Source: Lysinibacillus_B sp042920265
GTDB taxonomy: Bacteria > Bacillota > Bacilli > Bacillales_A > Planococcaceae
Length of the DNA stretch: 64,000 nt
Reading direction: 5' to 3'
NCBI RefSeq assembly: GCF_042920265.1
Contig: NZ_JBDQZI010000014.1
Span: forward strand, 49,218 to 113,217
Numbering within the stretch: position 1 is the first letter of the stretch; each line of letters begins with the position of its first letter. Positions 15,733 to 23,695 of the stretch are shown piece by piece. A program made the position numbers and the translations under genes. A model generated the notes under the pieces. The model had not been told where the DNA came from. It worked only from the letters and a program-made list of their open reading frames with translations, and ran no database searches.

Positions 15733-16404
15733 TTAACGGACTTCTGTTACCCAACCAAAGTAAAGGTTTATTCCATCTAATTGGATTGGACCAACAATAT
15801 TATTCTCTAAAGGAGTTAAATCGAAAAGTTTAACGAAATTTGCATAATCCTTAAACCACTTTGCTTCATGACGGAAAGAATGAACTAACATAAGAGAATT
15901 CTTTGCATTTACTTTTTTAGCCTCAATTAATGCAGATGCAGTTCTATGCAATAATTGATATCTTATCTTTGTTATATGATTCTCGTGTAACCTTAGTAAA
16001 CTAAGTAAATAATTCAATCGTTTCCTTTTACCATCACTCGGGTTGTTGCCTAACCATAGGTCCACAGTTTCTCCAAATGGTTCTGATACTTTACCTTCTA
16101 CCATTATTGTTAAAAGCCCATTTTTAACCTTTGCAATTACATAGAGATCATTTTGAGAACTTGCATTTCCTCCAGGTATTGCAACCTTGTATTCAGGGAA
16201 CCCGTACAACATTTCAACATCATCAAATATCGGTAACTTACTCTCTTTAAATACATTTTCAACAATCATTGGTAAGTTAGCAGAGCTTTCCCAACAGTGG
16301 GCCAATTCGTAAGCAGAATATCCCTCTTTCCATTGTTTTTCTGGATCTGCAAGGAAAGCTTTCCATGATTCTGGACCTTGTGATGGAACATAGAATTTAC
16401 TCAT
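15733..16404 (-). CDS. DUF6946 family protein (possible PD-(D/E)xK fold)
   Basis: A 223-residue soluble protein matching my recollection of DUF6946: N-terminal FYVPSQGPESWKAFLADPEK, then YELAHCWE, GGNASSQNDLYV, MVEGKVSEPFGETV, and RYQLLHRTASALIEA. The SQNDLYV...VEGKV arrangement (acidic residue, then Glu-x-Lys) is what a PD-(D/E)xK nuclease core would show, so a DNA- or RNA-cleaving role is possible; this is inference. Start ATG is behind AAAGGGGTAG. The upstream neighbour on the same strand, 73 bases away, is a small basic protein, and the two may form a unit. IS and rlmD relics surround them, typical of an acquired segment. Confidence 0.7.
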   Translation of the reverse strand: MSKFYVPSQGPESWKAFLADPEKQWKEGYSAYELAHCWESSANLPMIVENVFKESKLPIFDDVEMLYGFPEYKVAIPGGNASSQNDLYVIAKVKNGLLTIMVEGKVSEPFGETVDLWLGNNPSDGKRKRLNYLLSLLRLHENHITKIRYQLLHRTASALIEAKKVNAKNSLMLVHSFRHEAKWFKDYANFVKLFDLTPLENNIVGPIQLDGINLYFGWVTEVR

Positions 16405-16477
16405 TTAAACTACCCCTTTATTTAGAATGGCTTTACCTTTTAAATGCTGTATTATGATTTAAAAATCGTATAACAGC

Positions 16478-16786
16478 CTATTTCTTAATCGATTTAATAG
16501 TTGCCATAATATAAACTGAGTTAACTGTAAGTGCAGTAAGTTCTTTACTTAAACCTTTTTCACCAGTTTTCCATCTCTCATAATAAGGAAAGACTTTCTC
16601 AAAATTATTCTTATATATTGAGCGAGGTATTTTTAACTTACTTGATGGTTCAATTTCTGATTTATAAACAGTCAAACATTCTCCATTTGATACTAGTTTA
16701 AAATTTAAACCTCTTTTCGTTTTAAGAACTAGAGGATTTTTCATACTTTTTGTTATTAATTTTTTCCAAACCTCTTCAGCATTCAC
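16478..16786 (-). CDS. Small basic protein preceding DUF6946 gene
   Basis: 102 residues if started at GTG 16786, which follows AAGGGAG by eight bases; a TTG frame extension to 16804 covers the ribosome binding site and is unlikely. Sequence: NAEEVWKKLITKSMKNPLVL, a central KIPRSIYKNNFEKVF, and a C-terminal LTALTVNSVYIMATIKSIKK. Rich in Lys, with no membrane segment until a short hydrophobic end. I recall similar small proteins beside nuclease-like genes but cannot name the family. Co-directional with the DUF6946 gene; a two-gene module is plausible. Confidence 0.6.
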   Translation of the reverse strand: MNAEEVWKKLITKSMKNPLVLKTKRGLNFKLVSNGECLTVYKSEIEPSSKLKIPRSIYKNNFEKVFPYYERWKTGEKGLSKELTALTVNSVYIMATIKSIKK

Positions 16787-16836
16787 TATTATTACTCCCT
16801 TCAAAAAATAACGAAAATTTTAATAAATAAATTCAA

Positions 16837-16870
16837 TAAAAAAGAACGAATTCCTCTAAGAATCCGTTCT
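16837..16870 (-). terminator. Minus-strand terminator upstream of the small gene
   Basis: Read on the minus strand, AGAACGGATTC pairs with GAATTCGTTCT (one G-T pair) and runs into TTTTTT. It would stop transcripts coming from the IS side before the 16478-16786 gene. Confidence 0.7.
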
Positions 16871-17026
16871 CGATTATTTATTAAACTTGTACAGCGAGAA
16901 TAAAGTAGTGCAAAAAAACATGCCCTGAACCCACATTGCACCGTTGGTAATCATAATAATGTTGTGCACAAATGGGGCCTTTTCTCAATTTTTTTCCGCC
17001 AAAACATTATTATCATTCATAATAAA

Positions 17027-17168
17027 GTCCTGCTTTTCTCTTTCCTTCCCTCTCCCTTTCTCCTTCTTTTTTCGGGTTCTTATGAACCAGTCTTGCTTTT
17101 CCTCAAGCTTTTCTCCATCACGTTTTTTCTCGCTTTTCTTCCATCCTTTTTTCTCTTTTTCATCATGC
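17027..17168. other. Strongly pyrimidine-biased tract
   Basis: About 140 bp of plus strand consist mostly of C and T, with runs such as TTTCCTTCCCTCTCCCTTTC. The minus strand could encode a Lys/Glu-rich 61-residue peptide (16985-17170), but there is no ribosome binding site. The tract could form unusual DNA structure. No other gene is seen in 16871-17199. Confidence 0.6.
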
Positions 17169-17197
17169 AAAAAAGGATGGGAACTTGGTTCCCATCC
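17169..17197 (-). terminator. Minus-strand terminator at IS left flank
   Basis: GGATGGGAAC (17175-17184) pairs perfectly with GTTCCCATCC (17188-17197) around TTG. The six A at 17169-17174 give the T-run on the minus strand. Confidence 0.75.
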
Positions 17198-17199
17198 TC

Positions 17200-17249
17200 A
17201 GACTGTAGACAAACTCGAAAATTTCGAGTTTGTCTACAGTCTTTTTTCT
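17200..17249 (+). terminator. 43-bp palindrome with T-run at IS left end
   Basis: AGACTGTAGACAAACTCGAA plus A (17200-17220) is mirrored exactly at 17222-17242, followed by TTTTTT. The right arm resembles the opposite end of the element near 18705-18732, so it probably includes the terminal inverted repeat. It shields the transposase from incoming transcription. Confidence 0.8.
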
Positions 17250-17315
17250 TTATAAAATAAAATTAAAAGATATTCTTGAAAATAAAATTAGCACTTACTA
17301 CTAGAGGTGATAGAT

Positions 17316-18674
17316 ATGATGACGAAAAACCATAATCATGAACGAGATCAACTTGAGATGATCACTATTGATCAACTTGTGCCACAGGACCATCTTGTCA
17401 GAAAGCTTGAATCAGCCATTGATTTTTCTTTCATCTATCCACTAGTAGAACCACTGTATTCTACACTTGGTCGACCTAGTATAGACCCAGTTGTATTAAT
17501 CAAAATGACATTTATTCAATACGTATTTGGCATTCGTTCAATGCGTCAAACTATAAAAGAAATTGAAACGAACATGGCATATCGTTGGTTTTTAGGATTT
17601 GGATTTCATTCGGAAGTACCGCACTTTTCTACCTTCGGTAAAAATTATGAACGTCGTTTTCAAGATACGGATATCTTTGAACAGATTTTCTATCGCATAC
17701 TCAAAGAAATTGCTGATAAAGGTTTACTAAGTGCTGACCATATTTTCATCGATTCAACTCATGTCAAAGAGAGTGCGAATAAACGTAAATTCGAAAAGAA
17801 AATGGTACGCAAAGAGACTCGGGCATATGAAGCGAAACTTCAAGAAGAATTGAATCAAGATCGGATTGATCATGGCAAGAAACCATTCCCACCAGATAAA
17901 TTTGAAAAAGAAGAGATGAAGGAAATTAAAGAAAGTACGACAGACCCTGAAAGTGGCTACTATGTAAAAGATGAACGGACTAAGCAGTTTGCTTACTCAT
18001 TTCATGCAGCAGCCGATTGATATGGATTTATACTCGGATCGATTGTGACACCTGGTAATGTTCATGATAGTCATATGCTTCAACCACTTGTTGAAAAGAT
18101 AATAGAAAAAGTGAAAAAGCCACTTGCTGTAGCTGCTGATGCTGCTTACAAAACACCTGCGATAACTAAATTTTTATTCGACCAAGATATTCAACCGGCA
18201 CTGCCTTATACACGCCCGAAAACAAAGGAAGGATTTTTACGCAAACATGAGTATGTATACGACGAGTACTACGACTGCTACCTTTGTCCGGAAGGGCAAG
18301 TCCTTCAATACTCGACTACGACCAAAGAAGGTAAACGCCAATATAAATCAAACCCAACTCAATGTGCAACCTGTCCTTTACTGGCTCAATGTACTAATAG
18401 TAAGGATCATCGAAAAATAATTGAACGTCATATTTGGGGACATTATGTAGAGGAAGCGGATCATCTTCGTCATCAAAACGATATCAAACAAATATATGCG
18501 AGACGTAAAGAAACGATTGAACGGGTCTTTGCTGATGCGAAAGAAAAGCATGGTATGCGATGGACAACCCTACGTGGGATTAAAAAATTGTCCATGCAAG
18601 CGATGCTTACTTTTGCTGCCATGAATTTAAAAAAGCTTGCCAATTGGACATGGCAAGCTCTAGAAATAGTCTAA
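17316..18674 (+). pseudogene. IS1182 family transposase, interrupted by TGA
   Basis: Full-length DDE transposase of about 452 codons. The N-terminal domain has LVPQDHLVRKLE and GRPSIDPVVLIKM; catalytic Asp sites lie in HIFIDSTHVKESA and AVAADAAYK; a Cys-rich insert has CPEGQ, CATCPLLAQC; the Glu site is RRKETIERVFADAKEKHGMR. One in-frame TGA at 18018-18020 replaces the expected Arg codon CGA (HAAAD-R-YGFILG), a single C-to-T change, and everything after it stays in frame. The protein is therefore split, and the copy is probably inactive unless the stop is read through. Start ATG 17316 lies six bases after GAGGTG. The rest looks undamaged, so the mutation is recent. Confidence 0.9.
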
Positions 18675-18744
18675 ATTAGCATACTCGAAGAGTACTTTTA
18701 CTTAAAATAAGACTGTAAAATACCCCGAAAAATATTAAAAATAC

Positions 18745-18782
18745 AAAAGGCCTTCAGAATGAGACCATTCTGAAGGCCTTTT
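18745..18782. terminator. Bidirectional terminator after surface-protein operon
   Basis: AAAAGGCCTTCAGAATG (18745-18761) pairs perfectly with CATTCTGAAGGCCTTTT (18766-18782), loop AGAC. T-rich sequence follows on the minus strand. It ends the operon of 23205-18797. Confidence 0.85.
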
Positions 18783-18796
18783 GTCGACAATCTGTA

Positions 18797-19378
18797 TTAA
18801 TATATCTCTATATTAATTGTATTCTCACTCTTTAAAAGTGCAACTTCAAAAACCTCACTTAACCATTCAATCGGTACTAAAATTTCTGAATCTATTATGG
18901 TTGCAGGAACTAATATTTCTACTTCTTCATCATTAATCTTTGCAGTTTGAGATGAAATTGTTAATTCTAATTTTTTATCATCTTTAGTAGCAGTAATGGT
19001 TTGAGAAATTTCATCCCAACTAATTTCTGCTCCTAAAATTAAAAATGTTAGTTCATATGGAACTAGCGTATAATCTCCCGCTACAACAGGGACATGATCA
19101 AATGACACCTTATCCTCATTAACTAAGATACTTAAAGACGGATCTTCTATAAATGAAAGAATCTCTTTCTCATTCTCTTCAATTTTCGATCCAGAAGATT
19201 CCGTTTTGTCTGATGTTGATTCATCCTTTAATACCGGTACTTCTGTTTGGCCTTCTTCGGAATGTACCTCTTCCATTGGGATTAAATTTGTATTTGTTTC
19301 ATCTGACAATTCTGCTGAGATAGATGAACTAAGTAACAAACTCGCCGGAATTAAGGTAGATATGAATATTCGTTTCAA
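18797..19378 (-). CDS. Secreted stalk-domain protein (copper amine oxidase N-like)
   Basis: 193 residues: signal peptide LKRIFISTLIPASLLLSSSI-type (1-23), an acidic Ser/Glu/Lys linker to about residue 85, then one stalk domain as found at the N terminus of copper amine oxidases: PVVAGDYTLVPYELTFLILG, ISWDEISQTITATKDDKKLE and ILVPIEWLSEVF. No enzymatic domain. These domains act as wall or protein-protein adaptors in Bacillales. TTG 19378 is chosen because GGGGAG lies seven bases upstream; the longer frame starts before that site. Probably third gene of the operon with the SLH protein. Confidence 0.75.
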   Translation of the reverse strand: MKRIFISTLIPASLLLSSSISAELSDETNTNLIPMEEVHSEEGQTEVPVLKDESTSDKTESSGSKIEENEKEILSFIEDPSLSILVNEDKVSFDHVPVVAGDYTLVPYELTFLILGAEISWDEISQTITATKDDKKLELTISSQTAKINDEEVEILVPATIIDSEILVPIEWLSEVFEVALLKSENTINIEIY

Positions 19379-19432
19379 AAAAAAACTCCCCTTTCTTGTT
19401 TTCAATTGAATTGTTTAATTGGTAAATTAAAA

Positions 19433-19729
19433 TTAACTTTGATACATCATCCAAATAAAAACACTATAAAATATAATAACTAGTAAATTAACAATAACGC
19501 AAATTACATTCAAACGCTTGGTATTACGCCAAAAACTAATAAAGATGGCTGCAATTAAAAGGCTTAATAATACACTTGGGCTATGCATATACACCATATC
19601 TTTAACAGCAGGCATAACAGGTTTTATTCGTGTGAAAAGAAATCCCCATACATGATAATAAGTTAAAATACAATAAATTATAATTTGTACAACGACATGT
19701 GTACTAATAACAATAATTGTTTTTTTCAT
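19433..19729 (-). CDS. Small membrane protein, three helices
   Basis: 98 residues with three hydrophobic segments (about 4-24, 48-68 and 74-95), a short basic loop RNTKRLN between the second and third, and no recognised family. The start lies five bases after the stop of the SLH protein gene and lacks a separate strong ribosome binding site, so it is probably translated by coupling. A role in export or display of the surface protein is a guess from position only. Confidence 0.6.
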   Translation of the reverse strand: MKKTIIVISTHVVVQIIIYCILTYYHVWGFLFTRIKPVMPAVKDMVYMHSPSVLLSLLIAAIFISFWRNTKRLNVICVIVNLLVIIFYSVFIWMMYQS

Positions 19730-19734
19730 ATATA

Positions 19735-22700
19735 TTAGAATTCGTAATTATCAAACTTGGAAATGGCATGTGCTGCACCAGGTTCACCAAATAACGCATC
19801 CCAAGTTTTTGTAAATTCTTCTTTTTTATTGTCTTGTGCCCAAACATAGAATTTCGCCAAGAAGAATGCAAGCCCTACACGATTTTTAATGATTGGCTCT
19901 TCGTAATTTCCTTTTTTATCTGTATATTCGCTTTTTTTGAACTCTTCAATTAATTCTTTTAACTCATTAAATGGTGCATCACTTACTGTTTTTGTATTAT
20001 CGCTTGGATAGTTGAACATAACAGTTTCACCAACATAACCGGCTTTTAAATATTGACCAGCAATTGTAAGTAAATCATAACTTATACGATAATTTGTAAT
20101 ATAATCCTTATATTTTTCCTTACCGATTTCTTCTTCTGGAATTTCAGGACTTGAATATACGTCCATCTCGATTCCTAATTCACGTAAAGAGTCTTTATTA
20201 AATAGCGGAGCAGCGTTGAAAGTAGCTGTTCGTTTATAGTTGTTCTCTACTGCTTTATAAATAGCTTTAGATTTTTTAGAAGAAAGCAAATTGTTTTTCG
20301 TTAAAGTTTTATTTACAAGATGGTATGAGATAACTTGTGCATTGAAGCCCCCCAACGAATGCCCTGTAACATAAATATCACTATATAAATTATTATAGAT
20401 AGCTGTTTTTGTTAATGTTAGTGCATTATCAAGTTGTGGATTATCACCATCGACAAGTACATCCAAATCAGTATTTGCCCCGTCTGTTAATTGACCTTGT
20501 ATATTGTGTACGTCTGTACCTCGCTCTGCAATGACAATAGCATTTGAATAAGAATGACGGAAGACAATACCGTAGTGACCGCTAATTTCTCCGACCTCGT
20601 AGCCAATAATTTCCCAATCTTTCACTAAACCCGCCTTACTATCAAGACGAATTGCATTTTGAATGGATGTTTTAGAAACCGGTATCGGTGCTACATCCTT
20701 TGATAAATCCTCCAAACCTTTTCCTTGCTCCTCTGAATTGGCATGTTTCATAACATCTATATAAGCTAAATCAGCTAATACTACCAATGCCTCATCTGTT
20801 ACATTATAAACAAGGGCTTCTCCAGGTTTTTCGGCTGAATCTATAATACCATCTCCGTCAGAATCCGCTTTATTTGGATCTGACTCAGGAGTCACATAAT
20901 CCTGGTCTTTCTCAAATTTGATTTCATCGCCATCTGAAATCCCATCGCCATCTGTATCTGGATTATTTGGGTCTGTTTTAATGTAACTACCAGTCCCGGT
21001 TACGAGTCCATTAGTTTCATAATAATCAGGAATGCCATCTCCGTCAGAATCTTTCGTCAATAAAACAGAATCTTCCGCTGCAGCATCTAAGATTTTAATA
21101 AGATCATTAGCATTTTGAGCAGGGAAATAGAGTCCACCTGTATTTACTGCCATTTCAACTAATTTGGTTGCATCGTAACTGGAACCAAGTCCTACTGTGA
21201 AGACAGTAACATCTTTTTCAATAGCTACATCAATAAGATCTCTATTCCATGCGCCATCGCCATCTGTCAAGAAAATCATTAGTCGATTTGCTTCTTCATC
21301 AGAATATTGTTCAAGAGCAAGAGAAAAACCAGCTGACAAATTTGTACCACCACTATCATTAATTTTTAATAAAGCGTCGTGTAATACTTGTTTATCATTT
21401 GTCATTGATGTAAGTAATTTAGCACGGTCATCAAAATCAACAACTGCCCCTTTATCATTATCCCCCATTTTAGACACAAATGATTGAGAAGCTGTGATAC
21501 GAACATCATAGCGGTCATTATAAGACATACTACCTGATGAATCGACTGCAAAAACAACTTCATTATTTAATTGTACCTTACCTTCGTCATCGATTTTTGG
21601 TATACCAACCGCTTCTTCCCAAGCACGTTCCCATATAGTCTTATCAAGAAGTGCATAGTCACTAAAGTGTTCAACGGCTACAGTAACGCTATTCGTTTCT
21701 GAATCGTGTACTTGATTAGGCACTTCTTCCAACGCTTTTTTATCTTCGTTATAATAATAAATCGTTGGCTCAAAATCTTCAGTTATGACTGATTCATCAT
21801 AATAAAATCTCATTTCAGCAGTCTCAAAATCAATATCAGTATTGAAAGAATAAGCATTTCCAATTAATCCTGGAATACTGTTATTTAGTACTGGATGGGA
21901 AGTTGAAATTGGTTGAACTTCTGTTGTTGTAGAATCTTTTGCTGCGCTTTTAATTGTTACAGTTGGATAAGTTGGTTCGGCCTTTAAGTAAGTACCTGGG
22001 CTTGTTTCAACTTCAATGATTTCATCACCATCAAGAATACCATTACCATTTGTATCAGGGGTTAGAGGATTAAAATTAACACCATCTTCCTCTGAATCTA
22101 GTAAACCATCATTATCTGTATCATCTGCTAATGGATTTGTACCATTTGCGACTTCTTCTCCATCAAGCAATGAGTCGTCGTCAGTATCTTTATTAAATGG
22201 ATTAGTTCCTTTTTCAATTTCTTGCAAGTTAGTCAGACCATCCTCATCTGCATCTTTTAACCCATCGTTTATACCACTATTATCTGTATCTGCAAGAATT
22301 GGAGAATATATTCTACTTGTATATTCGAAGTAATCATCTAAACCGTCACCGTCTGTATCCTTCTTTTTCGCGTCAGTTTTAAGAATTGCTTCTTCTTCAT
22401 CTGTTAATCCATCGCCATCCGTATCCACATCTGGTTTAGGTGTTGGATCCGGTGTTGGATTCGGTGTTGGATTCGGTGTTGGATTCGGTGTTGGATTCGG
22501 TGTTGGATTCGGTGTTGGATTCGGTTTTGGATCCAGAACAGGTACTACTGGTTCAGGGATTTCTTCTTTCCCTTCATTTAATATTGTAGTTTTATTTTTT
22601 AAGAAGCGACTTAGCATTACTGCGAAATGTGCTCTCGTAATATTATTATTCGGTTTAAATGATTTGTCTCCATAACCTGTAATAATTCCATGAGATGCTA

Positions 22701-23205
22701 AAATACGCACGTAACTTGAATACCAATCATTATCATTAACGTCTATAAATGATATTTCTTTTTCTTTATTTAATGGAATTTTATATGTTTCAACTAAAAT
22801 TTTCGCGAATTGCGCACGAGTCAAATTACCCGCACTATCAAATGTTCCATCCGTTTTCCCAGACATAATGCCTAATGCAGTTGCTTGAGCAATATAGTCA
22901 TAACCATAGCCCCCTTTTTTTACATCCTTATATTTGATATCAGGAATATTAGAGTTATCTGGTTTAATGTCACGTAATAATATTGTGATTGCTTGTAATC
23001 TTGTAATATTATTATTTGGTTTAAACGTTCCGTCAGAGTAACCATTGATTAAGCCTTTTTCAACTAAAAAACTAATTTCCTCTTTATACTGTTGAACATC
23101 TTTAAACTTTGTGCTGTATGAAGAAGTATTACTTTCCGCATAAGCAGTTGGCGTAATCGCATAAGCAATTAAGGCAGCACTTGTTATTATCTTCGCTCTT
23201 TTCAA
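19735..23205 (-). CDS. SLH-anchored surface protein: Ca-binding repeats, vWA, lipase-like
   Basis: 1156 residues, secreted (signal peptide 1-23). Order: three SLH domains about 25-205 (KGLINGYSDGTFKPNNNITR and similar) that bind pyruvylated wall polymer; a Pro-Asn-Pro-Thr linker about 222-257; calcium-binding DxDxDG repeats about 258-400; a beta-rich stretch; a von Willebrand A domain about 545-710 with an intact MIDAS (DSSGS near 553, GGTNLS, TDGDG); a second DxDxDG cluster about 715-790; and a lipase-like alpha/beta hydrolase about 800-1060 with GHSLGG near 944. It may be a calcium-dependent adhesin carrying an esterase. TTG start behind GGAGG. Long AT-rich upstream region, probably its promoter. 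Heads a three-gene operon. Confidence 0.9.
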   Translation of the reverse strand: MKRAKIITSAALIAYAITPTAYAESNTSSYSTKFKDVQQYKEEISFLVEKGLINGYSDGTFKPNNNITRLQAITILLRDIKPDNSNIPDIKYKDVKKGGYGYDYIAQATALGIMSGKTDGTFDSAGNLTRAQFAKILVETYKIPLNKEKEISFIDVNDNDWYSSYVRILASHGIITGYGDKSFKPNNNITRAHFAVMLSRFLKNKTTILNEGKEEIPEPVVPVLDPKPNPTPNPTPNPTPNPTPNPTPNPTPDPTPKPDVDTDGDGLTDEEEAILKTDAKKKDTDGDGLDDYFEYTSRIYSPILADTDNSGINDGLKDADEDGLTNLQEIEKGTNPFNKDTDDDSLLDGEEVANGTNPLADDTDNDGLLDSEEDGVNFNPLTPDTNGNGILDGDEIIEVETSPGTYLKAEPTYPTVTIKSAAKDSTTTEVQPISTSHPVLNNSIPGLIGNAYSFNTDIDFETAEMRFYYDESVITEDFEPTIYYYNEDKKALEEVPNQVHDSETNSVTVAVEHFSDYALLDKTIWERAWEEAVGIPKIDDEGKVQLNNEVVFAVDSSGSMSYNDRYDVRITASQSFVSKMGDNDKGAVVDFDDRAKLLTSMTNDKQVLHDALLKINDSGGTNLSAGFSLALEQYSDEEANRLMIFLTDGDGAWNRDLIDVAIEKDVTVFTVGLGSSYDATKLVEMAVNTGGLYFPAQNANDLIKILDAAAEDSVLLTKDSDGDGIPDYYETNGLVTGTGSYIKTDPNNPDTDGDGISDGDEIKFEKDQDYVTPESDPNKADSDGDGIIDSAEKPGEALVYNVTDEALVVLADLAYIDVMKHANSEEQGKGLEDLSKDVAPIPVSKTSIQNAIRLDSKAGLVKDWEIIGYEVGEISGHYGIVFRHSYSNAIVIAERGTDVHNIQGQLTDGANTDLDVLVDGDNPQLDNALTLTKTAIYNNLYSDIYVTGHSLGGFNAQVISYHLVNKTLTKNNLLSSKKSKAIYKAVENNYKRTATFNAAPLFNKDSLRELGIEMDVYSSPEIPEEEIGKEKYKDYITNYRISYDLLTIAGQYLKAGYVGETVMFNYPSDNTKTVSDAPFNELKELIEEFKKSEYTDKKGNYEEPIIKNRVGLAFFLAKFYVWAQDNKKEEFTKTWDALFGEPGAAHAISKFDNYEF
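22438..22532 (-). repeat. In-frame repeat encoding Asn-Pro-Thr-Pro linker
   Basis: Near-identical 12-bp units (GGTGTTGGATTC on the plus strand) are repeated about seven times, encoding the NPTP linker of the surface protein. Such arrays change copy number by slippage without breaking the frame. Confidence 0.9.
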
Positions 23206-23379
23206 CTAAATACCTCCATTTTTACTATTTTTATACATTAATAGGTTGTACAATTACAATAGTCCCACAGCGTTTAAATATAGTCAATATATTTATATTT
23301 TTACTTTTTTTTGCATATATATCAGTTTCATAACTCGATTTTTTCAAGAGCTTACACTATCTAGATTCTTTGATTATGG

Positions 23380-23562
23380 TATAAATTGTCCAAAGAACGT
23401 ACAGCCGTTGAACGCGTGAATACCTACTTAAAAGAATATTTCCAATTAAATTATATCCGCCACCGAACAGGTAGAAAAGCCAAGCTCTATTTCCAACTGG
23501 TGATTCTATTCTACATTCATACCCCATCAATTTTAGCTCGCTTCATCAAAGTAATAAAAGTA
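23380..23562 (+). pseudogene. Transposase C-terminal fragment
   Basis: The plus frame reads SKERTAVERVNTYLKEYFQL and NYIRHRTGRKAKLYFQL, typical of the end of a DDE transposase (Glu of the catalytic triad in the ERVN region). The N-terminal two thirds are absent and the frame runs on into the rlmD terminator. An IS remnant directly behind rlmD is relevant to the spread of rlmD relics. Confidence 0.65.
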
Positions 23563-23616
23563 AAAGCAGAAGGTTTAGAAGTACATTATCGCACTTCTAA
23601 ACCTTCTGCTTTTTAT
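23563..23616. terminator. rlmD terminator (AAGCAGAAGG hairpin)
   Basis: AAAGCAGAAGGTTTAGAAGT (23563-23582) pairs perfectly with ACTTCTAAACCTTCTGCTTT (23593-23612), then T. On the minus strand it follows the rlmD stop by 84 bp and also ends in TTTT. Copies at 9081 and 7752. Confidence 0.85.
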
Positions 23617-23695
23617 GTTTCAACAAATATTAAGTTAGGTATACCAAAGAATCATCCTAACAAAGCATACGTCGAAAAACACACTTAAATTAGGT

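Larger units (their letters stand above)
17200..18735 (+). mobile_element. IS1182-type insertion sequence
   Basis: A single transposase of IS1182 type lies between matching ends. On the minus strand the right end reads TTTTTCGGGGTATTTTACAG then TCTT; the left end reads TTTCGAGTTTGTCTACAGTC then TTTT, with about three quarters of positions shared. Total length is near 1.5 kb, normal for the family. Exact ends and target duplication were not resolved. Confidence 0.7.

Noticed and set aside
16985..17170. 61-residue Lys/Glu-rich minus-strand ORF
   Set aside because: It reflects the pyrimidine-biased strand; the start follows a terminator T-run without a ribosome binding site.
18018..18020. Selenocysteine at the transposase TGA
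   Set aside because: The site corresponds to Arg in the family, and no selenocysteine element is seen behind the TGA.
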